Positions 1 through 7,548 of a stretch of DNA of 64,000 nucleotides are shown here, piece after piece; position 1 is the first letter of the stretch; every line of letters begins with the position of its first letter. Below the pieces are notes generated by a model. That model did not search any database. It worked only from the letters and a program-made list of their open reading frames with translations, and was not told where the DNA came from. The position numbers and the translations under genes were made by a program. Location: contig NZ_JACZFQ010000020.1 of the NCBI RefSeq assembly GCF_014904755.1, positions 62,001 to 126,000 on the forward strand. Direction: 5' to 3'. Source of the DNA: Neoluteolibacter marinus. GTDB lineage: Bacteria > Verrucomicrobiota > Verrucomicrobiia > Verrucomicrobiales > Akkermansiaceae.

Positions 1-2
1 TC

Positions 3-488
3 CGCCGCAGGAGTGAAGAACTGGAGCGATTCCGTTGTGTCCAGTGGCTTAAGCGGGGGAGGATCCACCAGTGGTCCGAGAAGATTCCATGTTACGATGT
101 CAATTCGGCCAAATGGGCGGTGAGAGTGCGATCAGGAAATGGGAATTCACAGCCGGGGCCGCGGATCGATGCGATCGCGGCGCAGGTGCTGGCGCGGTTC
201 CGAGGGGTGATCCGGGCGAACCCGAATGTCAGCCACGTGGGCCCGGCGGGGACGCTTCCGGATTTCTGCTTCGAGTTCGTCGCGCTGATCGGTCGCTTGG
301 GGCAGGGGGGGCTGAACCCCGTGCCCGAGGGCATGACCGATCCCCGCCGCGACGAGTACCGCAACGCCGAGAAGTTCCTGGAGTCGCTCCGGACGATGGA
401 GGGCGCCGCGTTCTCGGAAACCGATTCCGCTCCGGCCAGTCCGACCGTCCGCCCGGCCTACGGCGGCAGCCCGATCCTGAACTCTTGA
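3..488 (+). CDS. phage-like protein, 5' end beyond window (gp36/DUF1320-like?)
   Basis: The frame is open from the left edge, so the start lies outside the window; an internal ATG is at 120. The readable part holds a helical stretch (RIDAIAAQVLARFRGVI), a central LPDFCFEFVALIGR segment and a DPRRDEYRNAEKFLESLR helix, followed by a low-complexity tail. This order resembles the C-terminal half of Mu-like phage gp36 (DUF1320) proteins, which act in head-tail joining. The stop (486-488) overlaps the ATG of the next gene at 488, so the two are translationally coupled as in phage structural operons. The assignment is by eye and tentative; the coupling is directly visible. No other phage genes follow, so this is the edge of a remnant or of a prophage that lies mostly to the left. 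Confidence 0.4.
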   Translation, partial: RRRSEELERFRCVQWLKRGRIHQWSEKIPCYDVNSAKWAVRVRSGNGNSQPGPRIDAIAAQVLARFRGVIRANPNVSHVGPAGTLPDFCFEFVALIGRLGQGGLNPVPEGMTDPRRDEYRNAEKFLESLRTMEGAAFSETDSAPASPTVRPAYGGSPILNS

Positions 489-685
489 TGACCCGCTTCC
501 GATCCATCGCAGAGGCCATCAAGGCGCGGCTCGAGGAAATTCCCGAGATCGCCGGCCGGGTGATCGTTTACCGGCGCTCGGACATCGAGAGCGAGTTCAC
601 AAAGCGGATGAACAAGGCCCGCGGCAAGGCCGTGGTCGTCCGCATCGCCGCTTCCATCCGCCATGCCTACTCCCGAACCCGGTAG
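488..685 (+). pseudogene. truncated phage tail-completion-like protein (gp37/DUF1834-like?)
   Basis: A 65-residue product begins at an ATG overlapping the upstream stop codon. Its opening, MTRFRSIAEAIKARLEEI, followed by RVIVYRRSD and a KARGKAVVVRIAAS strand, resembles the start of Mu-like gp37 (DUF1834) proteins, which normally run to about 130-170 residues. Here the frame ends after a short unrelated-looking tail, IRHAYSRTR, and its last bases overlap the end of the convergent exported-protein gene. I infer that a deletion or rearrangement junction near position 660 truncated the phage gene. The family call is weak; the short length and the overlap with the convergent gene are clear. Confidence 0.35.
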
Positions 686-2406
686 AACTGTCGGCCGGAT
701 GTTGTCGTTGAATCGGTGAACGTCGTCTCGCTTTCGTTTCCCTGGACTTCACCGATCTGCCCCCATTCTTCGAGATCCTCCGAACGGTCGACGTGGTAGA
801 TCTGCCCGGCGAGTGAACTCCAGGTTAGTGTCGTGGTGCTCGTCAAGGTGTCGCGATTGATGAATCGAATCACCGGAGCCGGAAATTCCACGGAGATGCC
901 GAGCGGGGCGTGATTCTCCAGTTCGTAGGTGACGCCCCCCACGGGATAAAGGTGAATGCCATTGGTGGTGGAGTCTTCGAGCGTGCCATCGAAGTTCCAG
1001 CAGGCAATCAAACCGGGCTCGGTTCCTTGGAGGCCGCTGCCAAGGTTCGCGCGGATCTCGGCCAAGCTGCGCGCGGTGTTCCAGATCCTGATCTCATCCA
1101 GATATCCGTGATAGAAGCCCGCGCCGAAGGTGTCGCTGAGCTTCCTTCCGATCATATGATTCGCGTCCGTCACGCTGACGGGAGTGGCCGGCAGGGAAGT
1201 GTCAACGACGAGACCATTGAGTATGATCACGACCTTTGACCCATCGTAGCTCACGGCGAAGTGGTGCCACCCGTCGGAATTCGGGCCTCCATTGTCGTTG
1301 GCGAAGGGAGAGCCGGTCTCGACAACGCTGTCGTCTCCCCAGAAGTAATGCCGCAGGACCGATGAGCCGGAGAGCCGGAAGCCGTTGGCTTGGCGCGTGG
1401 CCTCTTCTCCCCAGAAGACGAACGTGCTTCCCCCAAGCTCCTCGGCATTCAAGGTTTCAGGATTCGCCCAGAGCTCAATCGTGAAGGGTTGGTTGCCGGA
1501 AGGGATCACTCCGGCCTCCGGCGAGAATGAGAGATGGCTGCGCCCATCGAGACGGATCGCGCCATTTCCGGTGAAAGCCGGAAATTTATCGAAATTCAAC
1601 GGGTCGGTGCCGGCCGCCACTTCGTCACCATCGGAATAGAGGTCCCAGTCCGTATCCACCTCAAGTGGATCGGTGTGGTAGTCGTTGACCTCCTCACCGT
1701 CCTCCAAGCCATCCCCATCGGTATCCCGATTCTGGCTATCGGTACCGAGCAAGATTTCATCCTCGTCAGAAAGTCCATCGCCGTCGAAATCCGCACCCGG
1801 CTGGAAGAAGGAGAGATCGTCGAAAGGTGCGAATTGTCCACTGCCTCCATTTCCCGCGAACCGAACCCAGATCTCCGTGCCATCGTCCAACCCGGTGAGG
1901 TCGATCGAGCCGGAACGGTAGCCGGTGCCGTCGGCAGCTGCGGGCGTGACCGAGAATGTGCTGCCGATCTGGGTCACACCGGCAGCGCCTAGGATGTCCG
2001 CGCCGTTGCCCGGTGCAAAAGAACCGTCGGTGATAAAGAATGCCATGTCGGCCCCGGTCGAGGCATTCCCATCGGTAAAGATCCCCTGGAAGAATCGGAA
2101 ACCAAGCTCCGGGGATCGCTCGGCATCGTAGGTCCCGATCGATTGATAGATCCAGCCGGTGCCGCGAAGCGCGAGATGGCGGCTGGGCGAGTAGTCGCTC
2201 GGGCCGTCGGTCTGAATCGCATTCGAGGGGTTCACCCACTCGGTGTAGCTGGCGGCGTCGGTGCTGGATTCGAACCAAGCGGCCACGTCCTGAACCTGAC
2301 CGCTCAGGCCATCTTCGAAGCCCCCGCCGTTTGCCTGCGGGATAGCGGTTGAGGGAAGGCAGGAGCCAATGGAAACGACGGCCAGGAGGACATTGGGTTT
2401 TCTCAT
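667..2406 (-). CDS. exported LamG-domain protein with calcium-loop linker
   Basis: The 579-residue protein starts at the ATG at 2406, because the signal peptide MRKPNVLLAVVSIGSCLPSTAIPQA begins there; an upstream in-frame start at 2457 would only add a basic tail. Residues about 25-190 form a domain (FEDGL, WFESST, LALRG, YRSGSIDL) that is shared with the divergent neighbour. Residues about 205-270 carry DxDGDGLSDxDE and DTDGDGLEDGEE calcium-binding (thrombospondin type 3) repeats. Residues about 275-455 are a LamG/concanavalin-like lectin domain (IELWANPE, GWHHFAVSYDGS, GYLDEIRIWNTARS). A short C-terminal beta domain ends in FYRV, as in many Verrucomicrobial exported proteins. It probably binds glycans or matrix outside the cell. 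No enzyme motif is visible, and there is no PEP-CTERM tail. Confidence 0.7.
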   Translation of the reverse strand: MRKPNVLLAVVSIGSCLPSTAIPQANGGGFEDGLSGQVQDVAAWFESSTDAASYTEWVNPSNAIQTDGPSDYSPSRHLALRGTGWIYQSIGTYDAERSPELGFRFFQGIFTDGNASTGADMAFFITDGSFAPGNGADILGAAGVTQIGSTFSVTPAAADGTGYRSGSIDLTGLDDGTEIWVRFAGNGGSGQFAPFDDLSFFQPGADFDGDGLSDEDEILLGTDSQNRDTDGDGLEDGEEVNDYHTDPLEVDTDWDLYSDGDEVAAGTDPLNFDKFPAFTGNGAIRLDGRSHLSFSPEAGVIPSGNQPFTIELWANPETLNAEELGGSTFVFWGEEATRQANGFRLSGSSVLRHYFWGDDSVVETGSPFANDNGGPNSDGWHHFAVSYDGSKVVIILNGLVVDTSLPATPVSVTDANHMIGRKLSDTFGAGFYHGYLDEIRIWNTARSLAEIRANLGSGLQGTEPGLIACWNFDGTLEDSTTNGIHLYPVGGVTYELENHAPLGISVEFPAPVIRFINRDTLTSTTTLTWSSLAGQIYHVDRSEDLEEWGQIGEVQGNESETTFTDSTTTSGRQFYRVRE

Positions 2407-2627
2407 GAGGTGGCAATTTCGCGGTGACGGTTTCATTTGCCGCCCGTGCGCGACCACCCGATTTCAGGTCGAAGAACCCCGGAATCCGTTCAACCCCGGC
2501 GCGGTGACCCAAATCGCCGGGCAATCGACCCAAAACCCCATGGCGCCCGCGCCTTGAACACAAGTACACACCAGGGCGGATGCTGTCAGGATCCGGCAGC
2601 CCGCATGATCCCCAACAAACCCAAGCG
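2407..2627. promoter_or_regulatory. divergent promoter region of two paralogous exported-protein genes
   Basis: These 221 bases separate two divergent genes that share an N-terminal domain, so both promoters must lie here. I see no clear palindrome, sigma-70 pair or ribosome binding site to single out. Confidence 0.35.
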
Positions 2628-3302
2628 ATGAAAACCACACTCCTCATCATCACCGCCGCAACGCTTCTCGTGACCCATGTCCGCGCGGCGCTCACGGTGA
2701 CATCCGGCGATTTCGAAGACGGCCTGACCGACCAACAGCTGGATGTGACCGGTTGGTTCGAAAGCTCGACCAGTGGCTTTGTCGATTGGATCAACCTGTC
2801 GACCTCGATCCAGAATGACCCGGGGAATGGCTATGTCCAAAGCCGTCATCTTGCCATGCGCGGGGACGGCTACGTCTACCAATCGCTGGGTTTCTATCAG
2901 AGTTCCGCCGGCACCATGGCGAATTGGGAGGCCTATCAGGGAGTCTTCGCGGACAGCAATGCATCGGCCGGCTTCACGATCGCGTTCTATGCCGGAGCTT
3001 TCCCGGGCGCAGGGGAAGGCGTGGACATCGCCACAGCGGGCCTCTCGTTGATTGGCTCGGTCACCAGTCTCAGCGCCTTGGGCAATCCTGCATCCCTGGC
3101 TTCGGCAGGCTATCGGAGTGGATCGATTGATCTATCGTCTTTGGCCGAGAATACGGAGATCTGGACGGTGGTCCGGGGGACCGGTGGCGCGGGAGCCTAC
3201 GCCCCGTTGGATAGTTTCACGGTGACGCAGGTTCCCGAACCGTGCTCCATGCTCCTGGGTCTCATGGGGGCCGCAGGGCTGCTCGTCCGAAAGAGGCGCT
3301 AG
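2628..3302 (+). CDS. PEP-CTERM exported protein, paralogue of the divergent LamG protein
   Basis: The 224-residue protein is started at the ATG at 2628, which opens a signal peptide (MKTTLLIITAATLLVTHVRA). The mature part is a single domain of about 190 residues that matches the N-terminal domain of the divergent gene: FEDGLTDQQLDVTGWFESST, SRHLAMRG, YVYQSLG, YRSGSIDLSSL and GAYAPLDSF all have close counterparts there. The protein ends with the sorting signal VPEPCSMLLGLMGAAGLLVRKRR: a VPEP box, a hydrophobic helix and an arginine cluster. By established knowledge, such tails are processed by an exosortase for export and surface anchoring. No exosortase gene is in the window. Its function beyond a surface role is unknown. 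Confidence 0.75.
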   Translation: MKTTLLIITAATLLVTHVRAALTVTSGDFEDGLTDQQLDVTGWFESSTSGFVDWINLSTSIQNDPGNGYVQSRHLAMRGDGYVYQSLGFYQSSAGTMANWEAYQGVFADSNASAGFTIAFYAGAFPGAGEGVDIATAGLSLIGSVTSLSALGNPASLASAGYRSGSIDLSSLAENTEIWTVVRGTGGAGAYAPLDSFTVTQVPEPCSMLLGLMGAAGLLVRKRR

Positions 3303-3405
3303 GACGTTGCGGAGCGGGATCGCCTTTTGCCTCTTCCTCCTTGATGGATTGCACCACGGAAGCCAACTGCCACTGTAGGCGGGAACGGCCAGCTGAGAAG
3401 AAACC

Positions 3406-4878
3406 ATGAATCTCGAAGACGCGCTGCGAAAGATCGACAACGGCCAGATGAGTGAGGAAGCAGCCTCCGGTCTCCGCGAGTGGGTGCTGGATGAACCCGG
3501 TGCTCTCGAGCGACTCGCCTCCACGCCCGCCGCAACCTCAGGTTCAGCGGTGGAACTTGCCCCTCCCAGGCCACGACAGGGCCCGATCCTTTCCCGAACC
3601 CAGCTCGGCATTGCCGGCCTGCTCCTGCTCGCCGCTGGCGGTCTCTCCTGGTACGCGCTGCGCCCGGGAGCTGCCGCGTCTTTCGTAACGATCTACGAAT
3701 CTCAAGCGGAGGGCGCCTTCAAGATCGGCCAGGTGATTCCACGCGGCCGCCACGACCTTCGCCCCGAGGATGAGATCGCCATGGTCTTCAGCTCCGGGGC
3801 CCGGGTGGAGTTAAAGGGGCCCGGGTCCTTCGAGATCATCGATGAGCGGAACATGTTCATGCACGAGGGACTGCTCAAGGCGCGCGTCGATGGCCGCCTC
3901 GGCCCCTTCCAGGTCGAAACACCGGAAGGCCGGGTGATCGACCTCGGCACCGAGTTCACGGTGGCCCGGCCACGCAATGGTTCGACGGAAGTGTATGTGG
4001 ACGAGGGCTCCGTACGCTTGGAGGCCGGAGGGAAGGACCGGCTGCTTTTCGAGAGGGAGGCGGCATTGGTTGTCGCCGGGGAGATGGCCTCGGAAGATTA
4101 CCTGAAGCATCGCTTCGAAACGCCACTCGATCTGCATGAAATCGCGAGCGCCAATGCACGCGCCGCCGTGGAGTCCTCCACTGGCACGCCGCCATGGATC
4201 GACACATGGGAACTTTCCAATTCCAAGCCGGGTGACGCTCCGCCGGTGGAATCCGGGGCATTCGAGATTCGCGGCGGAGTCGTCACCGCAGGGCTCACCT
4301 ATTCATCCGGTGGCTACAACCTTGCCACCTCTCCCCATGCCATCATGACGGGTTCCACACTCGGGGATTTCGAATGTTCACTCCAGGTCCGGTCGCACCG
4401 CTCCGCTGGCACGGAGAGCCGTTACCTGAGCTTTCTGATGCGGCTGCCCGATCCCGATCACGGCATCGAGACGGCCTATGCCGGGCTGTCTTTCCTGACC
4501 GAGAGCCGCTGGGAGGATTTTTTCGTGGGTGATGGCTGGTTCAAGAGCGGTTTGTGCATGCATGAAGGGACACAAGAGCCCGGGGAGTCGCGTGACCTCG
4601 AGTCGCCGCTCGGCATCCCGCTCGGCAACAAGACGGTGCTGGTTGTGCTTCGAATCGATCCTCTCAAGAAGGTGACGGACGTGTGGATCGATCCGCCCTT
4701 GGGCCTCGCGACCCCTCCTGCGAATGCGGATGGTCGGTGGCAGGATGTCCCGAAGTTCGACCTGCTGGGGCTGCGCTCGGGACGCCGTGTCCACGAAGGC
4801 GGATACACCTGCATCTTCGACGAGTTCCGCATGGGGTCGGACTGGAGATCTGTCCTGCCTCTCGAAGCCTCCAAATGA
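3406..4878 (+). CDS. FecR-domain membrane protein with C-terminal LamG-like domain
   Basis: The 490-residue protein opens with a short cytoplasmic helical region (MNLEDALRKIDNGQMSEEAASGLREW). One transmembrane helix follows near residues 67-87 (GIAGLLLLAAGGLSWYAL), then a FecR domain at about 100-215 with the typical FSSGARVELKGPGSFEI, GLLKARV, FQVETPEGRVIDLGTEFTV and VYVDEGSVRL strands. A concanavalin-like domain fills the rest and ends FDEFRMGSDW. In Planctomycetes and Verrucomicrobia such proteins usually follow a sigma gene and act as its anti-sigma partner. Here no sigma gene is adjacent. The protein leads an operon: the regulator starts 16 bases after its stop, and two hydrolases follow. 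It may sense a saccharide outside the inner membrane for this locus (inference). Confidence 0.75.
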   Translation: MNLEDALRKIDNGQMSEEAASGLREWVLDEPGALERLASTPAATSGSAVELAPPRPRQGPILSRTQLGIAGLLLLAAGGLSWYALRPGAAASFVTIYESQAEGAFKIGQVIPRGRHDLRPEDEIAMVFSSGARVELKGPGSFEIIDERNMFMHEGLLKARVDGRLGPFQVETPEGRVIDLGTEFTVARPRNGSTEVYVDEGSVRLEAGGKDRLLFEREAALVVAGEMASEDYLKHRFETPLDLHEIASANARAAVESSTGTPPWIDTWELSNSKPGDAPPVESGAFEIRGGVVTAGLTYSSGGYNLATSPHAIMTGSTLGDFECSLQVRSHRSAGTESRYLSFLMRLPDPDHGIETAYAGLSFLTESRWEDFFVGDGWFKSGLCMHEGTQEPGESRDLESPLGIPLGNKTVLVVLRIDPLKKVTDVWIDPPLGLATPPANADGRWQDVPKFDLLGLRSGRRVHEGGYTCIFDEFRMGSDWRSVLPLEASK

Positions 4879-4894
4879 CTTCCGCCTTCTCTTC

Positions 4895-5965
4895 ATGAAG
4901 CGGATCATCGTCATCCTGGCCGAAGCCGAAGAGCGTTCCATCCAGCGGATGAAGGGTGTCTCGGATTTCTTCCGGGGAGCCACGGGATTCCAACTCGACT
5001 ACCGGATGGCGGATTCGCCGCCACCGGGTGCGGGTCGGATGGATGGTTTGATCTTTATCGGGCGCCCCGAATGCAGTCTCCCTCACGATCTCCCGGTGGT
5101 CGGAGTGGGAGAGGATTTCTCCGCGCGGGATGCCGCCATTTCCTGGATCAGGGAAGACTCGATCGCGGCGGGCACCGCGGCCGGTGAACTACTCGCCCGC
5201 CAGGGCATTGCCCGCTCCTTGATGATTTCGTCGGGCCGGCCGGGTGAGATCGAGATGTGGAAAGGCTTCCAGCAGGCGATCACAGGCTCGGGCATATCCT
5301 GCCAGCACATCCAACTCTCCGGGCCGGACCAGGGATTGGCCGAGCACCTTGCCGGAAGTCGCGGCGGGGTTTTCCTTTCTTCACCTTTGCTGGCCTTGCC
5401 TTTGCGCGATACCCGGCTCGCGGCGAAAGGCTCGCTATGGATGACCGGCAGCGATGCCCCCGGCATGGCCGAGGCCTTGGATATGACGTCCATCAGCGAA
5501 GCCTCGCGCAGGATGGGGTGGCTCGCCGCGGCCTGTCTGGTGAAAGCGATGAGAGGGGATGCCGTGCCGCCGCTGCTGGAGGTGGCACCCCAGGGGATCG
5601 TCCATCGCCGCAGCACCTATCCGTTTGCGACTTCGGGATGCGCGGAAGTGGAGCGGGCGCTCGCCTTCATACGCGAAGCTGCAGAGCGCGACATCGGCGT
5701 GGACGATGTGGCCCGCGCGGCAGGGGTATCTCGCTCGGTGCTGCAACGCCGGGTGAAGGAGACGCTGAATGTTTCCGTGCTGCAGTTGATCCAGTGGCAC
5801 CGCATCGAAAGGGTGAAAACCTGCCTTTCCGACCGCAGCCTTGGCATGGAGCAGATCTCGGAACTCGCGGGATTCTCGTCATCCGCCCACATGACGGAAG
5901 TTTTCAAGAAGTTGACCGGCAACACACCCTCGGAATTCAGAAACCAGCTCAAGGCCCGCCCATGA
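4895..5965 (+). CDS. XylR-type AraC-family transcriptional regulator
   Basis: The 356-residue protein is started at the ATG at 4895, where the product begins MKRIIVILAEAEERSIQRMKGVSDF, a normal opening for the sugar-binding domain; the open frame further upstream overlaps the FecR gene. Residues 1 to about 255 form a periplasmic-binding-protein-like sensor of the XylR type (LacI fold, with an ILSSG-like SLMISSG strand). Residues about 255-356 form the AraC double helix-turn-helix: AERDIGVDDVARAAGVSRSVLQRRVKE, then MEQISELAGFSSSAHMTEVFKKLTGNTPSEFR. The stop overlaps the start of the first glycosidase gene (ATGA), so it almost certainly controls this operon in response to a sugar. The ligand cannot be read from the sequence. 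Confidence 0.85.
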   Translation: MKRIIVILAEAEERSIQRMKGVSDFFRGATGFQLDYRMADSPPPGAGRMDGLIFIGRPECSLPHDLPVVGVGEDFSARDAAISWIREDSIAAGTAAGELLARQGIARSLMISSGRPGEIEMWKGFQQAITGSGISCQHIQLSGPDQGLAEHLAGSRGGVFLSSPLLALPLRDTRLAAKGSLWMTGSDAPGMAEALDMTSISEASRRMGWLAAACLVKAMRGDAVPPLLEVAPQGIVHRRSTYPFATSGCAEVERALAFIREAAERDIGVDDVARAAGVSRSVLQRRVKETLNVSVLQLIQWHRIERVKTCLSDRSLGMEQISELAGFSSSAHMTEVFKKLTGNTPSEFRNQLKARP

Positions 5966-7548
5966 TCAATGTTCGAACCAGACTTCTGGCAGCAGCAACG
6001 TACCTGACCGTCGCGGGCGCTCCTTTCTCATCGGGCGCGGACTCCCTTCCCGGCGACGCGCCGTTGCGGCGCTACGTCGAGCAATTCAACCGGCAGGACC
6101 AGGACTTGTATCCGCAGTCGATTCCCAACGGCCAGGCCTTTGAGTTTCTGAAAGAGAATATCCCTCTCTTCGACGCTCCCGACGAGGATTTCGTGCGCAC
6201 CTACTACTTCCGCTGGTGGGTCTTCCGGAAGCACGTGAAGGCGACTCCGGATGGCAGGGTGATCACCGAGTTTCTCCCGCCTGTTCCCTGGGCTGGGAAG
6301 CACAACACCATCTCCTGCGCGCTCGGCCACCACCTCATGGAAGGCCGCTGGCTCCGCGACCGCGGGATCATGCGGGACAATCTCAGATTCTGGCTCACCA
6401 AGGCGGAAGGGACCCATTTGCGGCGCTACAGCAGCTGGCTGGGCACCGGGTTGTGGGAGTTCCACGAGGTCGCACCCGATCCCGCCTTCCTGTTTGAACT
6501 CCTGCCGTCTCTGGTCGCGAACTACGAAGGCTGGGAGAAGTCGAACCTTTGCGCTGACGGCTTGTTCCAGCAAAGCGACAATGCCGATGGTATGGAAATC
6601 TCCATCGGCGGGTCAGGCCGGAGGCCGACGATCAACAGCTATCTTTATGGCGACGCGCGCGTGATCGCCCGCATCGCCCGCTTGGCAGAAGATCCTGCCC
6701 TGGCCGATAAGTACGAACGCAAGGCGGACGAACTTCGAAAACGGGTACTGGCAACGATGTGGGATGACGATGCCGGTTTTTTCCGCGTGCTCCCGGGGAC
6801 TGAAGGCGAAGGGCGTGCCGACGTGTCGGAGCTGTTAGGCTACACGCCGTGGCTCACAGGGCTGGCCGACACCAGTGCGCGCTACTCGCGGGCATGGCGG
6901 CTGCTCATCGATCCCCAGGGCTTTCTTGCTCCCCACGGGCTTACCACCGTGGAGCAGGCGCACCCGCAATTCACCATCAGCGAGGGGGGCCACGAGTGCC
7001 AATGGAATGGTCCGAGCTGGCCCTATCTCAGTTCCGCCACCCTCAAGTCACTTGCCAATGTCCTCCAGGACGGCGGCAGCCAACCGCTCAATCGCGGCGA
7101 CTACTTCAAGCTGCTCGGCAGCTATACCCGCTCGCACCGGCTGATGGCCGCTGATGGCAGCCATGTTCCGTGGATAGATGAAAACCTCGATCCTTTCAGC
7201 GGGGTGTGGCTCGCCCGCAAGCTTCTGATCGAACGTCACTCTCCCATTAAGGAGCGCGGCAAGGACTACAACCATTCCTCCTACTGCGACCTGATCCTCT
7301 CCGGCCTCGTCGGAATCCGGCCCGATGTCGATAACAAGCTTGAGATTGATCCACTGCTGCCGCCCGGCCGCTGGCGCTACTTCAGCGTGGAGCGACTCCG
7401 CTATCACAACCGCGAGGTAAGCATCGTGTGGGATGAGGATGGCCTGCAATACGGGGCCGGCAAGGGTCTTCGCCTCATCGTGGATGGCAAGGTGGTCGCC
7501 TCTCGACCCGATCTTGGAAAACTCGCCGTCGTCCTCTCTGCCCGATGA
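5962..7548 (+). CDS. exported MGH1-like glycoside hydrolase
   Basis: The 528-residue protein has a signal peptide (MINVRTRLLAAATYLTVAGAPFSSGA). Its ATG at 5962 overlaps the regulator's stop in an ATGA junction. The body matches the MGH1-like / GH63-type (alpha/alpha)6-barrel hydrolases: RTYYFRWWVFRKHVK near residue 77, SINSYLYGDA-like INSYLYGDARVIARIARL near 220, GYTPWLTGL near 293, ECQWNGPSWPYLSSATLKSL near 346 and KDYNHSSYCDLILSGLVGIRP near 435. This family includes mannosylglycerate hydrolases and various exo-acting glycosidases that use an Asp/Glu pair in an inverting mechanism; the exact acid and base residues cannot be assigned here. The next gene is a longer paralogue joined by another ATGA overlap. 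Its substrate is unknown; the signal peptide implies export to the periplasm or beyond. Confidence 0.8.
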   Translation: MINVRTRLLAAATYLTVAGAPFSSGADSLPGDAPLRRYVEQFNRQDQDLYPQSIPNGQAFEFLKENIPLFDAPDEDFVRTYYFRWWVFRKHVKATPDGRVITEFLPPVPWAGKHNTISCALGHHLMEGRWLRDRGIMRDNLRFWLTKAEGTHLRRYSSWLGTGLWEFHEVAPDPAFLFELLPSLVANYEGWEKSNLCADGLFQQSDNADGMEISIGGSGRRPTINSYLYGDARVIARIARLAEDPALADKYERKADELRKRVLATMWDDDAGFFRVLPGTEGEGRADVSELLGYTPWLTGLADTSARYSRAWRLLIDPQGFLAPHGLTTVEQAHPQFTISEGGHECQWNGPSWPYLSSATLKSLANVLQDGGSQPLNRGDYFKLLGSYTRSHRLMAADGSHVPWIDENLDPFSGVWLARKLLIERHSPIKERGKDYNHSSYCDLILSGLVGIRPDVDNKLEIDPLLPPGRWRYFSVERLRYHNREVSIVWDEDGLQYGAGKGLRLIVDGKVVASRPDLGKLAVVLSAR

